From Pedobacter zeaxanthinifaciens (GTDB lineage Bacteria; Bacteroidota; Bacteroidia; Sphingobacteriales; Sphingobacteriaceae): 64,000 nucleotides of DNA. Every line of letters begins with the position of its first letter. The first letter of the stretch is position 1. The DNA is taken from the NCBI RefSeq assembly GCF_003313335.1, contig NZ_QMHP01000006.1, positions 286,776 to 350,775 on the forward strand. The letters are read 5' to 3'. This document shows, in pieces, positions 16,331-25,752 of the stretch. The position numbers and the translations under genes were made by a program. The notes beneath the pieces were generated by a model that saw nothing but the letters and a program-made list of their open reading frames with translations, had not been told where the DNA came from and ran no database searches.

Positions 16331-17443
16331 ATGCAATTGCTACAAAACCAAAATGTTTTCCTGCCCCAAGGTTTACAAACTTCACAAGATATTACCGTTG
16401 AAAATGGCTTGATTAAAGCCGTAGAAATAAGTCAAAGTGCGCTCAAATCAGATCATTATTTGCTTCCCGGATTTGTTGATCTGCAAATTTATGGTGCAGC
16501 TGGAAAGCTTTTCTCTGCCGAACCATCTCTCGATAATATTAGAATTATAGAAGATCAGCTTTTGCAGGAAGGCACCACCAGTTTCCTAATCTGTTTAGCT
16601 ACCAATACTCCGGAGGTCTTCAATCAATGCATTGATGTAATTAAAGCTTACAGGAGCAGTGCCAGAAATTGTTTGGGCTTACATTTGGAAGGGCCATTCA
16701 TCAACCCCGAGAAAAGGGGAGCACATGTAAAGGAATATATCCGCAAGGCCAGCTTAGATGAAATTAAAGCCCTCCTTAACTTTGGTGATGGTACCATTAA
16801 AATGATGACGCTGGCACCGGAGTTGCAGGATGATGAAGTGATCCAATATTTGCTGGACCACGATGTTGTAGTGTCATTGGGCCACAGCAGTGCTACTTTT
16901 GAGCAAGCTACTGAGGCTTACCATAAGGGCATACAAACTACAACACATTTGTTCAATGCCATGTCACCTTTGCAGCACCGTGCGCCAGGCATTCCAACTG
17001 CTGTAATGAATCACCCAACAGCCATGGCAAGTATCATTACTGATGGACTTCATGTAGATTTTGAAGTAGTGAAGATGGCCGCCAAGGTGATGAAAGAGCG
17101 GCTGTTTATCATCACAGATGCGGTTACCGAATGCAACAAGGGGCCGTATCAGCATCACGCTGTAGCTGGCAAATTTGTTATGCCTGATGGCACCCTGTCT
17201 GGTTCAGCGATGACCATGTTGCAATCCATTCAAAATTGTACTCAATATTGTGATATACCTTTAACGGATGCCGTAAGTATGGCCAGTTATTATCCAGCAA
17301 AGCTGATACAGCAACAGCATCAAATTGGACAGCTAAAGGTGGGCAACCAAGCTAACATGTTGGTTTTAGACCAGAAATTGGCGCTTCAACAAGTATTTTA
17401 CAAAGGCGAGGAAATTAAACTCAATAAAGAAGCATCAAATTAA
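16331..17443 (+). CDS. nagA: N-acetylglucosamine-6-phosphate deacetylase
   Basis: 370 residues of the amidohydrolase fold. HLEGPFINPEKRGAH supplies the metal-binding glutamate, GHSSAT the next histidine, TTHLFNAMSPLQHRAPG the substrate loop, ITDAVTECN the catalytic aspartate and GKLKVGNQANMLVLD-like end the family tail. It converts GlcNAc-6-phosphate to GlcN-6-phosphate and acetate in amino-sugar recycling. No nagB or transporter adjoins; it stands between the tsf terminator and pyrH. Confidence 0.92.
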   Translation: MQLLQNQNVFLPQGLQTSQDITVENGLIKAVEISQSALKSDHYLLPGFVDLQIYGAAGKLFSAEPSLDNIRIIEDQLLQEGTTSFLICLATNTPEVFNQCIDVIKAYRSSARNCLGLHLEGPFINPEKRGAHVKEYIRKASLDEIKALLNFGDGTIKMMTLAPELQDDEVIQYLLDHDVVVSLGHSSATFEQATEAYHKGIQTTTHLFNAMSPLQHRAPGIPTAVMNHPTAMASIITDGLHVDFEVVKMAAKVMKERLFIITDAVTECNKGPYQHHAVAGKFVMPDGTLSGSAMTMLQSIQNCTQYCDIPLTDAVSMASYYPAKLIQQQHQIGQLKVGNQANMLVLDQKLALQQVFYKGEEIKLNKEASN

Positions 17444-17453
17444 AAAAACTTGA

Positions 17454-17461
17454 TAATTTTG
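17454..17461 (+). promoter_or_regulatory. Possible -7 box of pyrH
   Basis: TAATTTTG matches TANNTTTG and ends 6 bases before the ATG at 17468. No -33 TTTG is seen at the right distance. If used, the pyrH message would be nearly leaderless. Confidence 0.4.
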
Positions 17462-17467
17462 CCTTTT

Positions 17468-18175
17468 ATGAAGTATAAACGTATCCTCCTCAAATTGAGT
17501 GGCGAATCGCTAATGGGCGAGAAGCAGTATGGTATTGATAATGAAAGAGTTAAGCAGTATGCCGAAGATATTAAAGCGGTACACGATCAAGGCTTAGAAA
17601 TAGCAATTGTTATAGGAGGAGGAAACATTTTCAGAGGCTTAAGTGCTGAAAAATCTGGAATGGATAGGGCACAAGCCGACTATATGGGCATGCTGGCTAC
17701 CGTAATTAATAGCATGGCTTTGCAAGATGCATTAGAGAAAGTAGGTTTAAAAACACGTTTGCTTTCGGCAATTAAAATGGAGCAAATTTGTGAGCCTTTT
17801 GTACGTCGCAGGGCGGTGCGCCATTTAGAGAAAGGGCGTGTAGTGATTTTTGGTGCAGGTACGGGTAATCCATATTTTACTACTGATTCAGCAGCTGCAT
17901 TAAGGGCAATTGAAATTAATGCGGATGTTGTGCTTAAAGGAACACGTGTAGATGGTATTTACACCGCAGATCCGGAGAAAGATGCTACAGCAACGAAATA
18001 TAATCACATTACGTTTAAGGAAGTGTATGATAAAGGCTTGAATGTAATGGACATGACTGCATTTACGCTTTGCGAAGAAAACCAGTTGCCTATTATTGTG
18101 TTTGATATGAACAAACATGGTAACTTCATGAAAATTGCCAAAGGCGAAGAAATAGGTACCTTGGTACAGGGGTAG
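17468..18175 (+). CDS. pyrH: UMP kinase
   Basis: 235 residues from the ATG at 17468; a TTG six codons upstream overlaps the likely promoter and is rejected. Bacterial hexameric UMP kinase: [61 protein letters not shown] and [12 protein letters not shown]. It phosphorylates UMP to UDP, the committed step to UTP/CTP. Followed by frr in 44 bases, an arrangement conserved in many bacteria. Confidence 0.97.
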   Translation: MKYKRILLKLSGESLMGEKQYGIDNERVKQYAEDIKAVHDQGLEIAIVIGGGNIFRGLSAEKSGMDRAQADYMGMLATVINSMALQDALEKVGLKTRLLSAIKMEQICEPFVRRRAVRHLEKGRVVIFGAGTGNPYFTTDSAAALRAIEINADVVLKGTRVDGIYTADPEKDATATKYNHITFKEVYDKGLNVMDMTAFTLCEENQLPIIVFDMNKHGNFMKIAKGEEIGTLVQG

Positions 18176-18192
18176 TTTTTGAGCATTTTTTA

Positions 18193-18200
18193 TATTTTTG
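18193..18200 (+). promoter_or_regulatory. Possible -7 box of frr
   Basis: TATTTTTG matches TANNTTTG, 19 bases before the frr ATG. The -33 spacing is not met, so this may be chance in AT-rich DNA. Confidence 0.35.
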
Positions 18201-18219
18201 TATCAAATCACAAAGAACA

Positions 18220-18783
18220 ATGAATGACCTCATAAAGAAACAGTTGAACGATGCGCAGGCGAACATGGAAAAAGCATTGTCGCATTGCGAATCTGAACTG
18301 ACAAAAATTAGAGCAGGAAAAGCTTCTGCTGGTATGTTAGACGGCATTATGGTAGAGTATTATGGTAATCCAACACCTTTGGCTCAGGTTGGTGCAATCA
18401 ACACACCTGACGCTCGTACCATCGTGATACAGCCGTGGGAAAAAAACATGCTAATTCCAATTGAGAGAGCCATTATGGAAGCTAACATTGGAATTAACCC
18501 ACAAAACGACGGTGCAATTATTCGTTTGGTGGTACCTCCACTAACTGAAGAGCGTAGGAAAGAGTTGGTTAAAAAAGTGAAAGAGGAAGCTGAAAAAGGT
18601 AAAATTGCCATTAGAAATATCCGTAAGGATGCTAATGAAAAAATCAAGAAGCTAAAAGCTGAAAGTGTATCAGATGATGACATTAAAGTAGGCGAAGGCG
18701 AAGTGCAGAAAGTGACTGATGCTTACATTGTTAAGGTTGATAAGCACGCCGAACTTAAAGAAAAAGATATCATGACGGTATAA
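18220..18783 (+). CDS. frr: Ribosome recycling factor
   Basis: 187 residues, standard length. TKIRAGKASAGMLDGIMVEYYGNPTPLAQVG and the block IVIQPWEKNMLIPIERAI, followed by IIRLVVPPLTEERRKELVKKVK and AIRNIRKDAN, are all family signatures. With EF-G it splits post-termination ribosomes. Behind pyrH, and followed by a strong hairpin terminator. Confidence 0.98.
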   Translation: MNDLIKKQLNDAQANMEKALSHCESELTKIRAGKASAGMLDGIMVEYYGNPTPLAQVGAINTPDARTIVIQPWEKNMLIPIERAIMEANIGINPQNDGAIIRLVVPPLTEERRKELVKKVKEEAEKGKIAIRNIRKDANEKIKKLKAESVSDDDIKVGEGEVQKVTDAYIVKVDKHAELKEKDIMTV

Positions 18784-18814
18784 TACGATTTACAATATCG
18801 TTGAAATGTAATAT

Positions 18815-18850
18815 AAAAGGGAACGTAACTCAGCTACGTTCCCTTTTCCT
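18815..18850 (+). terminator. Terminator after frr, overlapping the next promoter
   Basis: AAAAGGGAACGTA at 18815-18827 pairs with TACGTTCCCTTTT at 18835-18847, 7-base loop. TATTTTTG at 18850-18857, directly behind it, matches the -7 consensus for the ABC exporter gene whose ATG is at 18878, so termination and re-initiation appear packed together. Confidence 0.88.
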
Positions 18851-18877
18851 ATTTTTGTACCCCAATTACAAACAAAA

Positions 18878-20617
18878 ATGAATTTATTACTGGAGTATCT
18901 TAAAGCTCATAAATGGGTTGTAGTGCTTGCACTATTTTTAGCGGCCGTTAATATCGGTTTCTCCTTAATGGACCCCTACTTCACCGGTCGTATTGTGGAT
19001 CGTTTCATCGAAAGAAAAAACGAGCTTGATCGCTCATCTTACGTTTGGGGTGTTTTAGGCTTGGTAGGCTTGGCAGTAGGCGCAGCAATGGTGTCTCGTA
19101 TTGCAAAAAACTTTCAAGATTATTTTACCAATATCATCGTTCAAAAAGTTGGTGCTAAAATGTATGCCGACGGATTAAAGCACTCGCTGGAGTTGCCTTA
19201 TCAGGTTTTTGAAGATCAACGTAGCGGTGAAACTTTAGGTATTTTGCAAAAAGTACGGGTAGACTGCGAAAAGTTTGTTACTTCCTTTATCAGCGTAATT
19301 TTTGTAAGCTTGGTAGGGATGGTTTTTGTAATCATCTACTCCTTATCGGTGAGTTATAAGGTTACTTTAATCTATTTAGCTTCTATCCCGGTAATTGCTT
19401 TTATCAGTTGGTTTTTAAGCAAAAAAATCAAGGTAATTCAACGTTCTATTGTAGCAGAAACTACGGCATTGGCGGGTTCCACAACAGAATCTTTAAGAAA
19501 TATTGAATTGGTTAAAAGTTTAGGTTTGGCTAATCAGGAAATAGAGCGCCTAAATAAAACTACTTATAAGATTTTAGGACTGGAATTAAAAAAGGTGAAG
19601 TTTGTACGTAGCATGAGTTTTGTGCAAGGTACCACGGTTAACTTGGTTCGCAGTACAATGGTAGTGGTGTTGCTTATTCTAATTTTTGAAAATACCATTT
19701 CGCCCGGCCAATATTTTTCATTCCTATTCTACTCGTTCTTTTTGTTTGGGCCGCTTCAGGAGCTTGGTAACGTAATATTAGCATGGCGTGAAGCCGAAGT
19801 ATCGCTGGGAAGATTTAAATCGATTTTAAGCACTCCTATTGATAAAAAGCCGGACCATCCTGTTGCCTTGAAAAAGATTGAGCAGTTAACATTTAACGAA
19901 ATTAGTTTCAAACACCTTACTGGCAAAAGCAATGCACTAAGTAATATCAGCTTTAGCGTTAACAAAGGTGAAACTATTGCATTTGTTGGCCCATCTGGCT
20001 CCGGAAAAACCACCTTGGTAAAGCTTTTGGTTGGCCTTTATCAGCCAGTTGAAGGTAAAGTGCTTTATAATCAGGTTTCTGGTAAGGAAATTAATTTAGA
20101 TGAGTTAAGGGAAAAAATTGGTTTTGTAACGCAGGATACTCAGCTTTTTTCGGGTACTATTAGAGAAAACTTACAGTTTGTGAAGCCTAATGCAACGGAT
20201 GAAGAGTGCCTTAAAGTGCTTCGTCAGGCAGCTTGCCATACCTTATTAGCTAGAGCCGATAAGGGGCTTGATAGTGTTATTGGTGAAGGTGGCGTTAAAG
20301 TATCTGGTGGAGAAAAGCAGCGTCTTTCTATTGCCAGGGCCTTACTTCGCAATCCAGATATTTTGGTATTTGATGAAGCAACCTCATCACTAGACTCAAT
20401 TACTGAGGAAGAAATTACAGCTACAATTAAGGATGTATCTAAGCTAAGCGAGCAGATTACCATATTAATTGCTCATCGCTTGTCAACTATTCGCCATGCC
20501 GACAAAATTTATGTGCTTGAGAAAGGACAAATTGTAGAGCAAGGGAAGCATGAAGATTTGGTAGAAGAAAAAGGCCTGTACTACGCTATGTGGAGACAGC
20601 AGGTTGGAGAGAGGTAG
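18878..20617 (+). CDS. ABC exporter, fused permease and ATPase
   Basis: 579 residues: six transmembrane segments in residues 1-310 (ABC type IV exporter fold) and an ATPase domain after about 335. Walker A GPSGSGKTT, signature VSGGEKQR, Walker B ILVFDEATSSLD and the switch histidine in LIAHRLSTIRHADK are all present. A half-transporter that should work as a homodimer, like MsbA or multidrug exporters. No adaptor or partner half adjoins. The substrate, lipid or drug, cannot be told. Confidence 0.92.
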   Translation: MNLLLEYLKAHKWVVVLALFLAAVNIGFSLMDPYFTGRIVDRFIERKNELDRSSYVWGVLGLVGLAVGAAMVSRIAKNFQDYFTNIIVQKVGAKMYADGLKHSLELPYQVFEDQRSGETLGILQKVRVDCEKFVTSFISVIFVSLVGMVFVIIYSLSVSYKVTLIYLASIPVIAFISWFLSKKIKVIQRSIVAETTALAGSTTESLRNIELVKSLGLANQEIERLNKTTYKILGLELKKVKFVRSMSFVQGTTVNLVRSTMVVVLLILIFENTISPGQYFSFLFYSFFLFGPLQELGNVILAWREAEVSLGRFKSILSTPIDKKPDHPVALKKIEQLTFNEISFKHLTGKSNALSNISFSVNKGETIAFVGPSGSGKTTLVKLLVGLYQPVEGKVLYNQVSGKEINLDELREKIGFVTQDTQLFSGTIRENLQFVKPNATDEECLKVLRQAACHTLLARADKGLDSVIGEGGVKVSGGEKQRLSIARALLRNPDILVFDEATSSLDSITEEEITATIKDVSKLSEQITILIAHRLSTIRHADKIYVLEKGQIVEQGKHEDLVEEKGLYYAMWRQQVGER

Positions 20618-20625
20618 TTAAAATT

Positions 20626-20663
20626 GTCATTCCGAAGTTCAATTTTTAGCGCTTCGGAATGAC
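20626..20663. terminator. GTCATTCCGAAG hairpin between convergent genes
   Basis: GTCATTCCGAAG at 20626-20637 pairs exactly with CTTCGGAATGAC at 20652-20663 across a 14-base loop containing T5. It lies between the convergent ABC exporter and rfbA ends and may stop transcription both ways, but T-runs are poor. The sequence belongs to the GTCATTCCGA repeat style also seen at 48.6 and 60.2 kb. Confidence 0.6.
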
Positions 20664-20675
20664 ATTAGCTAAGGG

Positions 20676-21536
20676 TTATTTCACTATCCTCAGCAAATAC
20701 TCGCCGTAACCACTTTTAACCAATGGTTTAGCAATTTCTTTAAGCTGTTCGGCAGTAATATATCCCATGCGGTAAGCAATCTCTTCAATACAGCCTATTT
20801 TAAGTCCTTGTCTTTCTTCAATAATTTGAACAAATTGGCCTGCCTGCATTAGTGAGGCAAAAGTTCCAGTATCTAACCAAGCGGTACCTCTGCTTAATAC
20901 TCCTACTTTAAGTTTTCCGCGGGTCAAGTACTCTTTATTTACGTCGGTAATTTCATATTCACCACGAGGAGATGGTTTGATGTTTTTTGCAATCTCAACT
21001 ACATCGTTATCGTAAAAATAAAGTCCCGGCACTGCATAATCTGATTTTGGCTGAGTAGGTTTCTCTTCAATAGAGATCACATTTTTACTGTCATCAAATT
21101 CAACTACACCATATCTTTCTGGATCTGACACTTGGTAAGCGAATACTACACCGCCTTCAGGATCAGCGCTTTGTTGAAGCAACTTCGCCATTCCATCACC
21201 GTAAAAAATATTATCGCCCAATACTAAGGCTACTTTATCTTTTCCAATAAATTCTTCACCAATTACAAAAGCTTGCGCTAATCCGTTAGGTTCTGGTTGC
21301 ACAGCATAACTAAATTTGCATCCTAATGTGCTACCATCGCCCAATAATTTTTGAAAATTTGGCAAATCATGCGGGGTAGAAATGATTAAAATTTCATTGA
21401 TGCCTGCCAACATTAAGGTCGACAAAGGATAATAAATCATCGGCTTGTCGTACACCGGCATCATCTGCTTGCTACAAGCTAGTGTTAATGGATGCAATCG
21501 GGTGCCGCTGCCTCCTGCAAGTATAATTCCTTTCAT
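20676..21536 (-). CDS. rfbA: Glucose-1-phosphate thymidylyltransferase
   Basis: 286 residues, the usual RmlA length. [18 protein letters not shown] is the nucleotide-binding loop with the catalytic arginine; [44 protein letters not shown] and [10 protein letters not shown] are further family blocks. It makes dTDP-glucose from dTTP and glucose-1-phosphate. Last gene of the leftward rfbB-rfbD-rfbA group, 46 bases after rfbD. Confidence 0.96.
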   Translation of the reverse strand: MKGIILAGGSGTRLHPLTLACSKQMMPVYDKPMIYYPLSTLMLAGINEILIISTPHDLPNFQKLLGDGSTLGCKFSYAVQPEPNGLAQAFVIGEEFIGKDKVALVLGDNIFYGDGMAKLLQQSADPEGGVVFAYQVSDPERYGVVEFDDSKNVISIEEKPTQPKSDYAVPGLYFYDNDVVEIAKNIKPSPRGEYEITDVNKEYLTRGKLKVGVLSRGTAWLDTGTFASLMQAGQFVQIIEERQGLKIGCIEEIAYRMGYITAEQLKEIAKPLVKSGYGEYLLRIVK

Positions 21537-21582
21537 TTAATTGTATTTAAGTTGCGTATTTCCTTTGCACTTTACTAGCTAG

Positions 21583-22446
21583 TTATGGATTTGCCTTTAA
21601 GGCATCAATGCATTTCTCCAGGCTATCTGTCCAATAGGGAACGTTGATATGGTAAGTTGCTTTAATTTTGGTCTTATCCATTACCGAAAAGTGAGGCCTT
21701 TTGGCTTTGGTAGGATAGGCGCTTGTTGGTATAGGATGTACTTTTACATTTGTGCCGCTCAATTTGAAAATGGCCTGTGCAAAATCATACCAAGACGTTA
21801 CACCCTCATTGCTGAAATGATAAACGCCATAAATTTTTGTAGGGTTTTCAATAATGTCGAATATGGCATTAGCCAAATCAGCGGCATACGTTGGCGTTCC
21901 AACTTGATCAGCGATGATACTCAGTTCATCCCTTTCTGCACCAAGTTTTAGCATTGTTTTTACGAAGTTGTTGGCAAATTCAGAGTACAGCCAACTAGTG
22001 CGGATAATGATATGCTGCTGTAAAGCTGCTGTAATTGCCAACTCGCCATCTAGCTTGGTAACGCCATAAACGCTAATTGGTTCAGCAATATCATCTTCTT
22101 TAAGTAACTTGATTTCATTTCCCTCGAACACAAAATCTGTAGAGATATGAATTAAAGTGGCTTGGTATTGCTGGCATAATTGTGCTAAATTTTTTGCGCC
22201 TGTTTCATTTACTGCTTTAGCAATGTCAGCCTCATCTTCCGCTTTATCTACTGCCGTATATGCTGCGCAATTAATTACGTAATTAGGTTTTTGTTCCTCA
22301 AAAAGGGCTGCTAAATCAGCAACATTCAAAATATTAGCCGTTTTCTCTTCGGGGAAAACGACATTTTCAATGCTCCTTAGTGCAACAATTTTCTTAATGC
22401 ATTGCCCAAGTTGCCCGCCAGCACCTATTACTAATACTTTCTCCAT
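21583..22446 (-). CDS. rfbD: dTDP-4-dehydrorhamnose reductase
   Basis: 287 residues from the ATG at 22446; a TTG directly before it is ignored. Short-chain dehydrogenase fold with VIGAGGQLGQC, the YGVTKLDGE active-site motif carrying Tyr and Lys, and the family-specific segments TDFVFEG, RTSWLYSEFANNFVKTML and DQVGTPTYAADLA. It reduces dTDP-4-dehydro-L-rhamnose to dTDP-L-rhamnose. Begins 3 bases from the rfbB stop. The 3,5-epimerase (rfbC) that must act before it is not in this group. Confidence 0.94.
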   Translation of the reverse strand: MEKVLVIGAGGQLGQCIKKIVALRSIENVVFPEEKTANILNVADLAALFEEQKPNYVINCAAYTAVDKAEDEADIAKAVNETGAKNLAQLCQQYQATLIHISTDFVFEGNEIKLLKEDDIAEPISVYGVTKLDGELAITAALQQHIIIRTSWLYSEFANNFVKTMLKLGAERDELSIIADQVGTPTYAADLANAIFDIIENPTKIYGVYHFSNEGVTSWYDFAQAIFKLSGTNVKVHPIPTSAYPTKAKRPHFSVMDKTKIKATYHINVPYWTDSLEKCIDALKANP

Positions 22447-22449
22447 CAA

Positions 22450-23502
22450 TTATCTGTGCTGATATTGTTTTTCGTAATAAGATTGGTAGTTGCCAGATGT
22501 TACATTGCTTAACCACTCTTCATTAGTTAAATACCAATCTACCGTTTTTTCTAAGCCTTCTTCAAATTGTAAACTTGGTACCCAGCCCAATTTCTCTTGT
22601 AGTTTAGTGGAATCTATGGCGTAGCGCAAATCGTGGCCAGCTCTATCTGTTACAAAAGTAATAAGCTTAGCAGAAGTGCCTTCCTCACGACCTAACTTCT
22701 TGTCCATAATTTTGCAAAGCAGATGAATAAGATCAATGTTTTTCCACTCATTATGGCCGCCAATATTGTAGGTTTCCCCGGTTTTAGCCTGATGGAAAAT
22801 CACATCAATTGCTCTTGCATGATCTTCTACCCATAACCAATCTCTTACATTTTCACCTTTGCCGTAAACCGGAACAGGCTTGTTGTTTTTGATGTTATTG
22901 ATAGCCAAAGGGATTAATTTCTCTGGAAAGTGGTGAGAGCCATAATTGTTTGAACAGTTAGATATTACACAATCTAACCCATAAGTGTCATGGTATGCTC
23001 TTACAAAGTGATCAGAACTTGCTTTTGAAGCCGAATACGGACTGTGAGGATCATAAGCAGTGGTCTCGGTAAACATACCGGTTTCTCCAAGTGCACCATA
23101 CACTTCATCAGTACTGATGTGGTAGAAACGTTTTTTGTCGTATTCACCTTTCCAATATTCTCTTGCTGCATTAAGTAAATTAACGGTACCAATTACATTG
23201 GTCATCACAAAGGCAGTTGGGTCAGCAATTGACCTATCTACGTGGCTTTCGGCTGCCAAATGAATTACGGCATCAAAGTTTTCGGCGCTAAATAATTCAT
23301 TAATCGCTGTCGCATCGGTAATGTCTACCTTTACAAATTTGTAATTTGCGCTATTCTCAATGTCTTTTAAGTTAGCTAAATTACCTGCGTAAGTTAATTT
23401 ATCAAGGTTAATTATTTGATATTCAGGGTAATTGTTTACAAACCTGCGTACTACGTGAGAGCCAATAAAACCTGCTCCTCCAGTAATCAATATTTTTTTC
23501 AT
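22450..23502 (-). CDS. rfbB: dTDP-glucose 4,6-dehydratase
   Basis: 350 residues of the extended SDR type. GGAGFIGSHVVRRF binds NAD+, HLAAESHVDRSI is the family block, STDEVYGALGETG holds the catalytic Asp-Glu pair and YSASKASSDHFVRAYHDTYGL the Tyr-Lys pair. It converts dTDP-glucose to dTDP-4-keto-6-deoxyglucose. First gene of the leftward dTDP-sugar group serving surface polysaccharide or glycoprotein synthesis. Confidence 0.96.
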   Translation of the reverse strand: MKKILITGGAGFIGSHVVRRFVNNYPEYQIINLDKLTYAGNLANLKDIENSANYKFVKVDITDATAINELFSAENFDAVIHLAAESHVDRSIADPTAFVMTNVIGTVNLLNAAREYWKGEYDKKRFYHISTDEVYGALGETGMFTETTAYDPHSPYSASKASSDHFVRAYHDTYGLDCVISNCSNNYGSHHFPEKLIPLAINNIKNNKPVPVYGKGENVRDWLWVEDHARAIDVIFHQAKTGETYNIGGHNEWKNIDLIHLLCKIMDKKLGREEGTSAKLITFVTDRAGHDLRYAIDSTKLQEKLGWVPSLQFEEGLEKTVDWYLTNEEWLSNVTSGNYQSYYEKQYQHR

Positions 23503-23549
23503 CTGATTTTTTCTTTTGTGGCTAGTTTTCAGCGCTTAACCACTTCCTA

Positions 23550-23557
23550 CAAAAGTA
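23550..23557 (-). promoter_or_regulatory. Probable -7 box of the rfbBDA group
   Basis: Minus-strand TACTTTTG, 47 bases before the rfbB ATG. The -33 element is not clear. Confidence 0.5.
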
Positions 23558-23615
23558 TAAGAATAAGTTAAATTTCGAATAAATCATTTCATTCAAAATC
23601 ATAGCGGATGCTTTG

Positions 23616-24182
23616 CTAATAGTTTGATTTAACGGACTGCTCAAGTTCCTCGTACCAGTCTTTTCCATATTTTCTGATAAGCGGATCTTTTAAGAATTGA
23701 TAAACCGGTACTTTCAACTCACGCCCAAATGAGCAAGCATCTTTACAAATGTGCCACCTGTCGTAATGCAAAACTTCAAATTCAGGGTATTTGGTAATTC
23801 TAATTGGATACAAATGGCAAGAAATGGGTTTTTTCCAGTCTACAATGCCTTGTTCATGGGCTTTTTCGATAGCACACTTGGTAATGCCGTTTTCAAAAGT
23901 AACATAAGCGCACTCTTTATTCCCATCAACGCAAGGCGTAGTTAGGTCACCATCAATATCTAAAACAGATGTTCCATATTGCTCAATGGCTGCTATACCT
24001 TTTGGAGCTAGTAAATGTTTGATTTTTGGATAAATCTCCTCTAAAACCTGTTTTTCATTTTGTTCAAGAGGTGCGCCAGCATCTCCTTCTATACAACAAA
24101 TTCCTTTGCACTTATTCAAATTGCAAACGAAGTCTTCAGTAATAAGATCTTCGTGCACAAGGGCGCTTTGTACTTCTATCAT
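23616..24182 (-). CDS. DUF3109 family cysteine-rich protein
   Basis: 188 residues. Nine cysteines in a pattern suited to metal or Fe-S binding: CNLNKCKGICC near residue 21, TPCVDGNKEC near 82, KCAIEKAH, ISCHLYPIR and HICKDACSFG. The pattern matches DUF3109 (related to the YkgJ zinc/iron chelating domain). Cytoplasmic, function unknown. The ATG gives MIEVQSALV. It is 50 bases downstream of the DUF3108 gene's stop on the same strand. Confidence 0.88.
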   Translation of the reverse strand: MIEVQSALVHEDLITEDFVCNLNKCKGICCIEGDAGAPLEQNEKQVLEEIYPKIKHLLAPKGIAAIEQYGTSVLDIDGDLTTPCVDGNKECAYVTFENGITKCAIEKAHEQGIVDWKKPISCHLYPIRITKYPEFEVLHYDRWHICKDACSFGRELKVPVYQFLKDPLIRKYGKDWYEELEQSVKSNY

Positions 24183-24235
24183 TTAACTAAATTATCAACT
24201 GCAAAAATAACAATATGTGTTCACAGTTAACGATA

Positions 24236-25006
24236 TTACTTTCCAATTGGATATTTTAACCCTTCGGCAGATTTAATTTCTAAAGTTACCGAGCCAACTA
24301 AAATTTCAACTTGAGCTTTTACGGGTACCCGATTGTTATCATCAGTAATCCAAAGGTAAAGCTTACTGTCTTTTTTGAAAATACGGCCAGGCTTAATGGA
24401 CGGGCTGAATTTTAGGCATCTAATTTCTCCAAGCTTAGATTTAATTACTTCCTTACCAATGTATTGGATTTCAAGGGACGAAATTTCATCTCCCAAAAAA
24501 TAGTTTAGCTTAAAGGTATCGTTTATCTTGAGTTTTAATACATCTAAACTGCGAGCAAAATAATAGGCAGAAACCAAATCGAATGTTTGTGTTGTTGGCG
24601 TAGCAAAGGTGCCCGTGTTAGCAACTACTTTTTTACCGTCTTGATAAAATCTGGCCTTATCTTGCCTTTTATAGCTCGCCTCCCTAATGTTTTCTTGATA
24701 GAAATAAGGCGTTAGCTCTGTTTTATCGATATAAGAATCATAGTGATCCCTAATTTTATAGAAAATATCGAACGTACCGGATGTTCTGGCATCCACTTCT
24801 AATCTGAAAGTGGGTTTACCATCAAACTTTAAATCTGTTGGTAACACCTTAATTGTTGCTTCGGCCGCAGTAATGAAACCGTATTTGAGTTTGTAGCTCA
24901 ATACCTCGCCTTCCTTAAATGCTACGTCTTTTTTTGTTGGGAGTTCCTGAGCTCCTACAAAATGGCAGCTTAAAGCCAAGGCAAATATCAATGCAAATCT
25001 TTTCAT
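24236..25006 (-). CDS. DUF3108 domain-containing exported protein
   Basis: 256 residues. A signal peptide of about 19 residues ends near GAQELP. The mature part is all-beta with FKEGEVLSYKLKYGFITAAEATIKV at its start and LWITDDNNRVPVKAQVEILVGSVTLEI near the end, the DUF3108 pattern seen in periplasmic proteins of unknown role. Leftward, with its own upstream gap of 115 bases. Function cannot be assigned. Confidence 0.88.
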   Translation of the reverse strand: MKRFALIFALALSCHFVGAQELPTKKDVAFKEGEVLSYKLKYGFITAAEATIKVLPTDLKFDGKPTFRLEVDARTSGTFDIFYKIRDHYDSYIDKTELTPYFYQENIREASYKRQDKARFYQDGKKVVANTGTFATPTTQTFDLVSAYYFARSLDVLKLKINDTFKLNYFLGDEISSLEIQYIGKEVIKSKLGEIRCLKFSPSIKPGRIFKKDSKLYLWITDDNNRVPVKAQVEILVGSVTLEIKSAEGLKYPIGK

Positions 25007-25121
25007 AAGTTGTTTAAAACAAAAAGCAATCCAAAATTTGCGTTAACGGAAGTTTGTAAATGTTAATGTTTGTTAAAACGAAATCAAAATCTATCTGCAG
25101 GCGTTTTTGCTAGCTGGCAAA

Positions 25122-25637
25122 TTAATCTTTACGCTTAAAAATTGGTACAGTAGAACAAGGTTCGCCGTACATTATACTTTTCACTACAGGTGTTAGGAGT
25201 GCGGTAACTTCAACATAGGCCGAAACCGGAATTAAAGGATTTGCACAACCTTTTACTACTACGCGTTGCCCCGCAAAATCTTCAACGTTGATTTTTGCTA
25301 GAGACTTTGCAAAAAGAATGGTGTCCAATGTATTTAAATCACCGAAAACAATTTCCTTGGCGTAAGGCTTCATTTTATTAGCTAAAAGCATGTAGGCCCA
25401 AGTGGGTACAATAGCATCGGCTGTGCAGGTAATAGCTACATTTTTATCCTGATATTGTGTCCAATCGTGTTCTTTAACAAAAGCTCTAAAATCCTGCTCC
25501 TTCAAAATTAGTCCATGAAATAGATTGTCTTTGATATCGTAAAGAATGCGATCGCTTTTGTCCAAATAGTCTTCTAAATTAAAAGTAATTAAACCGCTAG
25601 AAGCAACTTTGTTAACTATGTTTTCTTGAATATCCAT
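25122..25637 (-). CDS. DUF2480 family protein
   Basis: 171 residues from the ATG at 25637 (MDIQENIVNKVASSGLITFNLEDYL); an upstream TTG is rejected. Soluble, with the family segments VAITCTADAIVPTWAYMLLA and GCANPLIPVSAYVEV. Conserved in Bacteroidota and uncharacterised; it has no motif that predicts a reaction. A terminator at 25699-25732 separates it from the chaperone gene upstream. Confidence 0.87.
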   Translation of the reverse strand: MDIQENIVNKVASSGLITFNLEDYLDKSDRILYDIKDNLFHGLILKEQDFRAFVKEHDWTQYQDKNVAITCTADAIVPTWAYMLLANKMKPYAKEIVFGDLNTLDTILFAKSLAKINVEDFAGQRVVVKGCANPLIPVSAYVEVTALLTPVVKSIMYGEPCSTVPIFKRKD

Positions 25638-25698
25638 TTTTGCCAATGTTTATAGTAAAAAGTTAAGACGTAAGCGTCCTAAATGCAATTTCCTTAAA

Positions 25699-25732
25699 AT
25701 AAAAAACCGCTCCGAAGTTAATCGGAACGGTT
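25699..25732 (-). terminator. Terminator of the PpiD-like gene
   Basis: On the minus strand AACCGTTCCGA pairs with TCGGAGCGGTT (plus positions 25722-25732 and 25705-25715) and is followed by TTTTTTATTTT. It lies 20 bases beyond the stop codon of the upstream gene. Confidence 0.9.
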
Positions 25733-25752
25733 ACAAAATTACGTAAATAAGA

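Noticed and set aside
16331..17443. nagA as part of the ribosomal block
   Set aside because: A strong terminator at 16275-16307 separates it from tsf.
20626..20663. Clear-cut Rho-independent terminator for the ABC exporter
   Set aside because: The stem is good but the T-run is poor on both strands; kept only as a repeat-style hairpin with possible terminator use.
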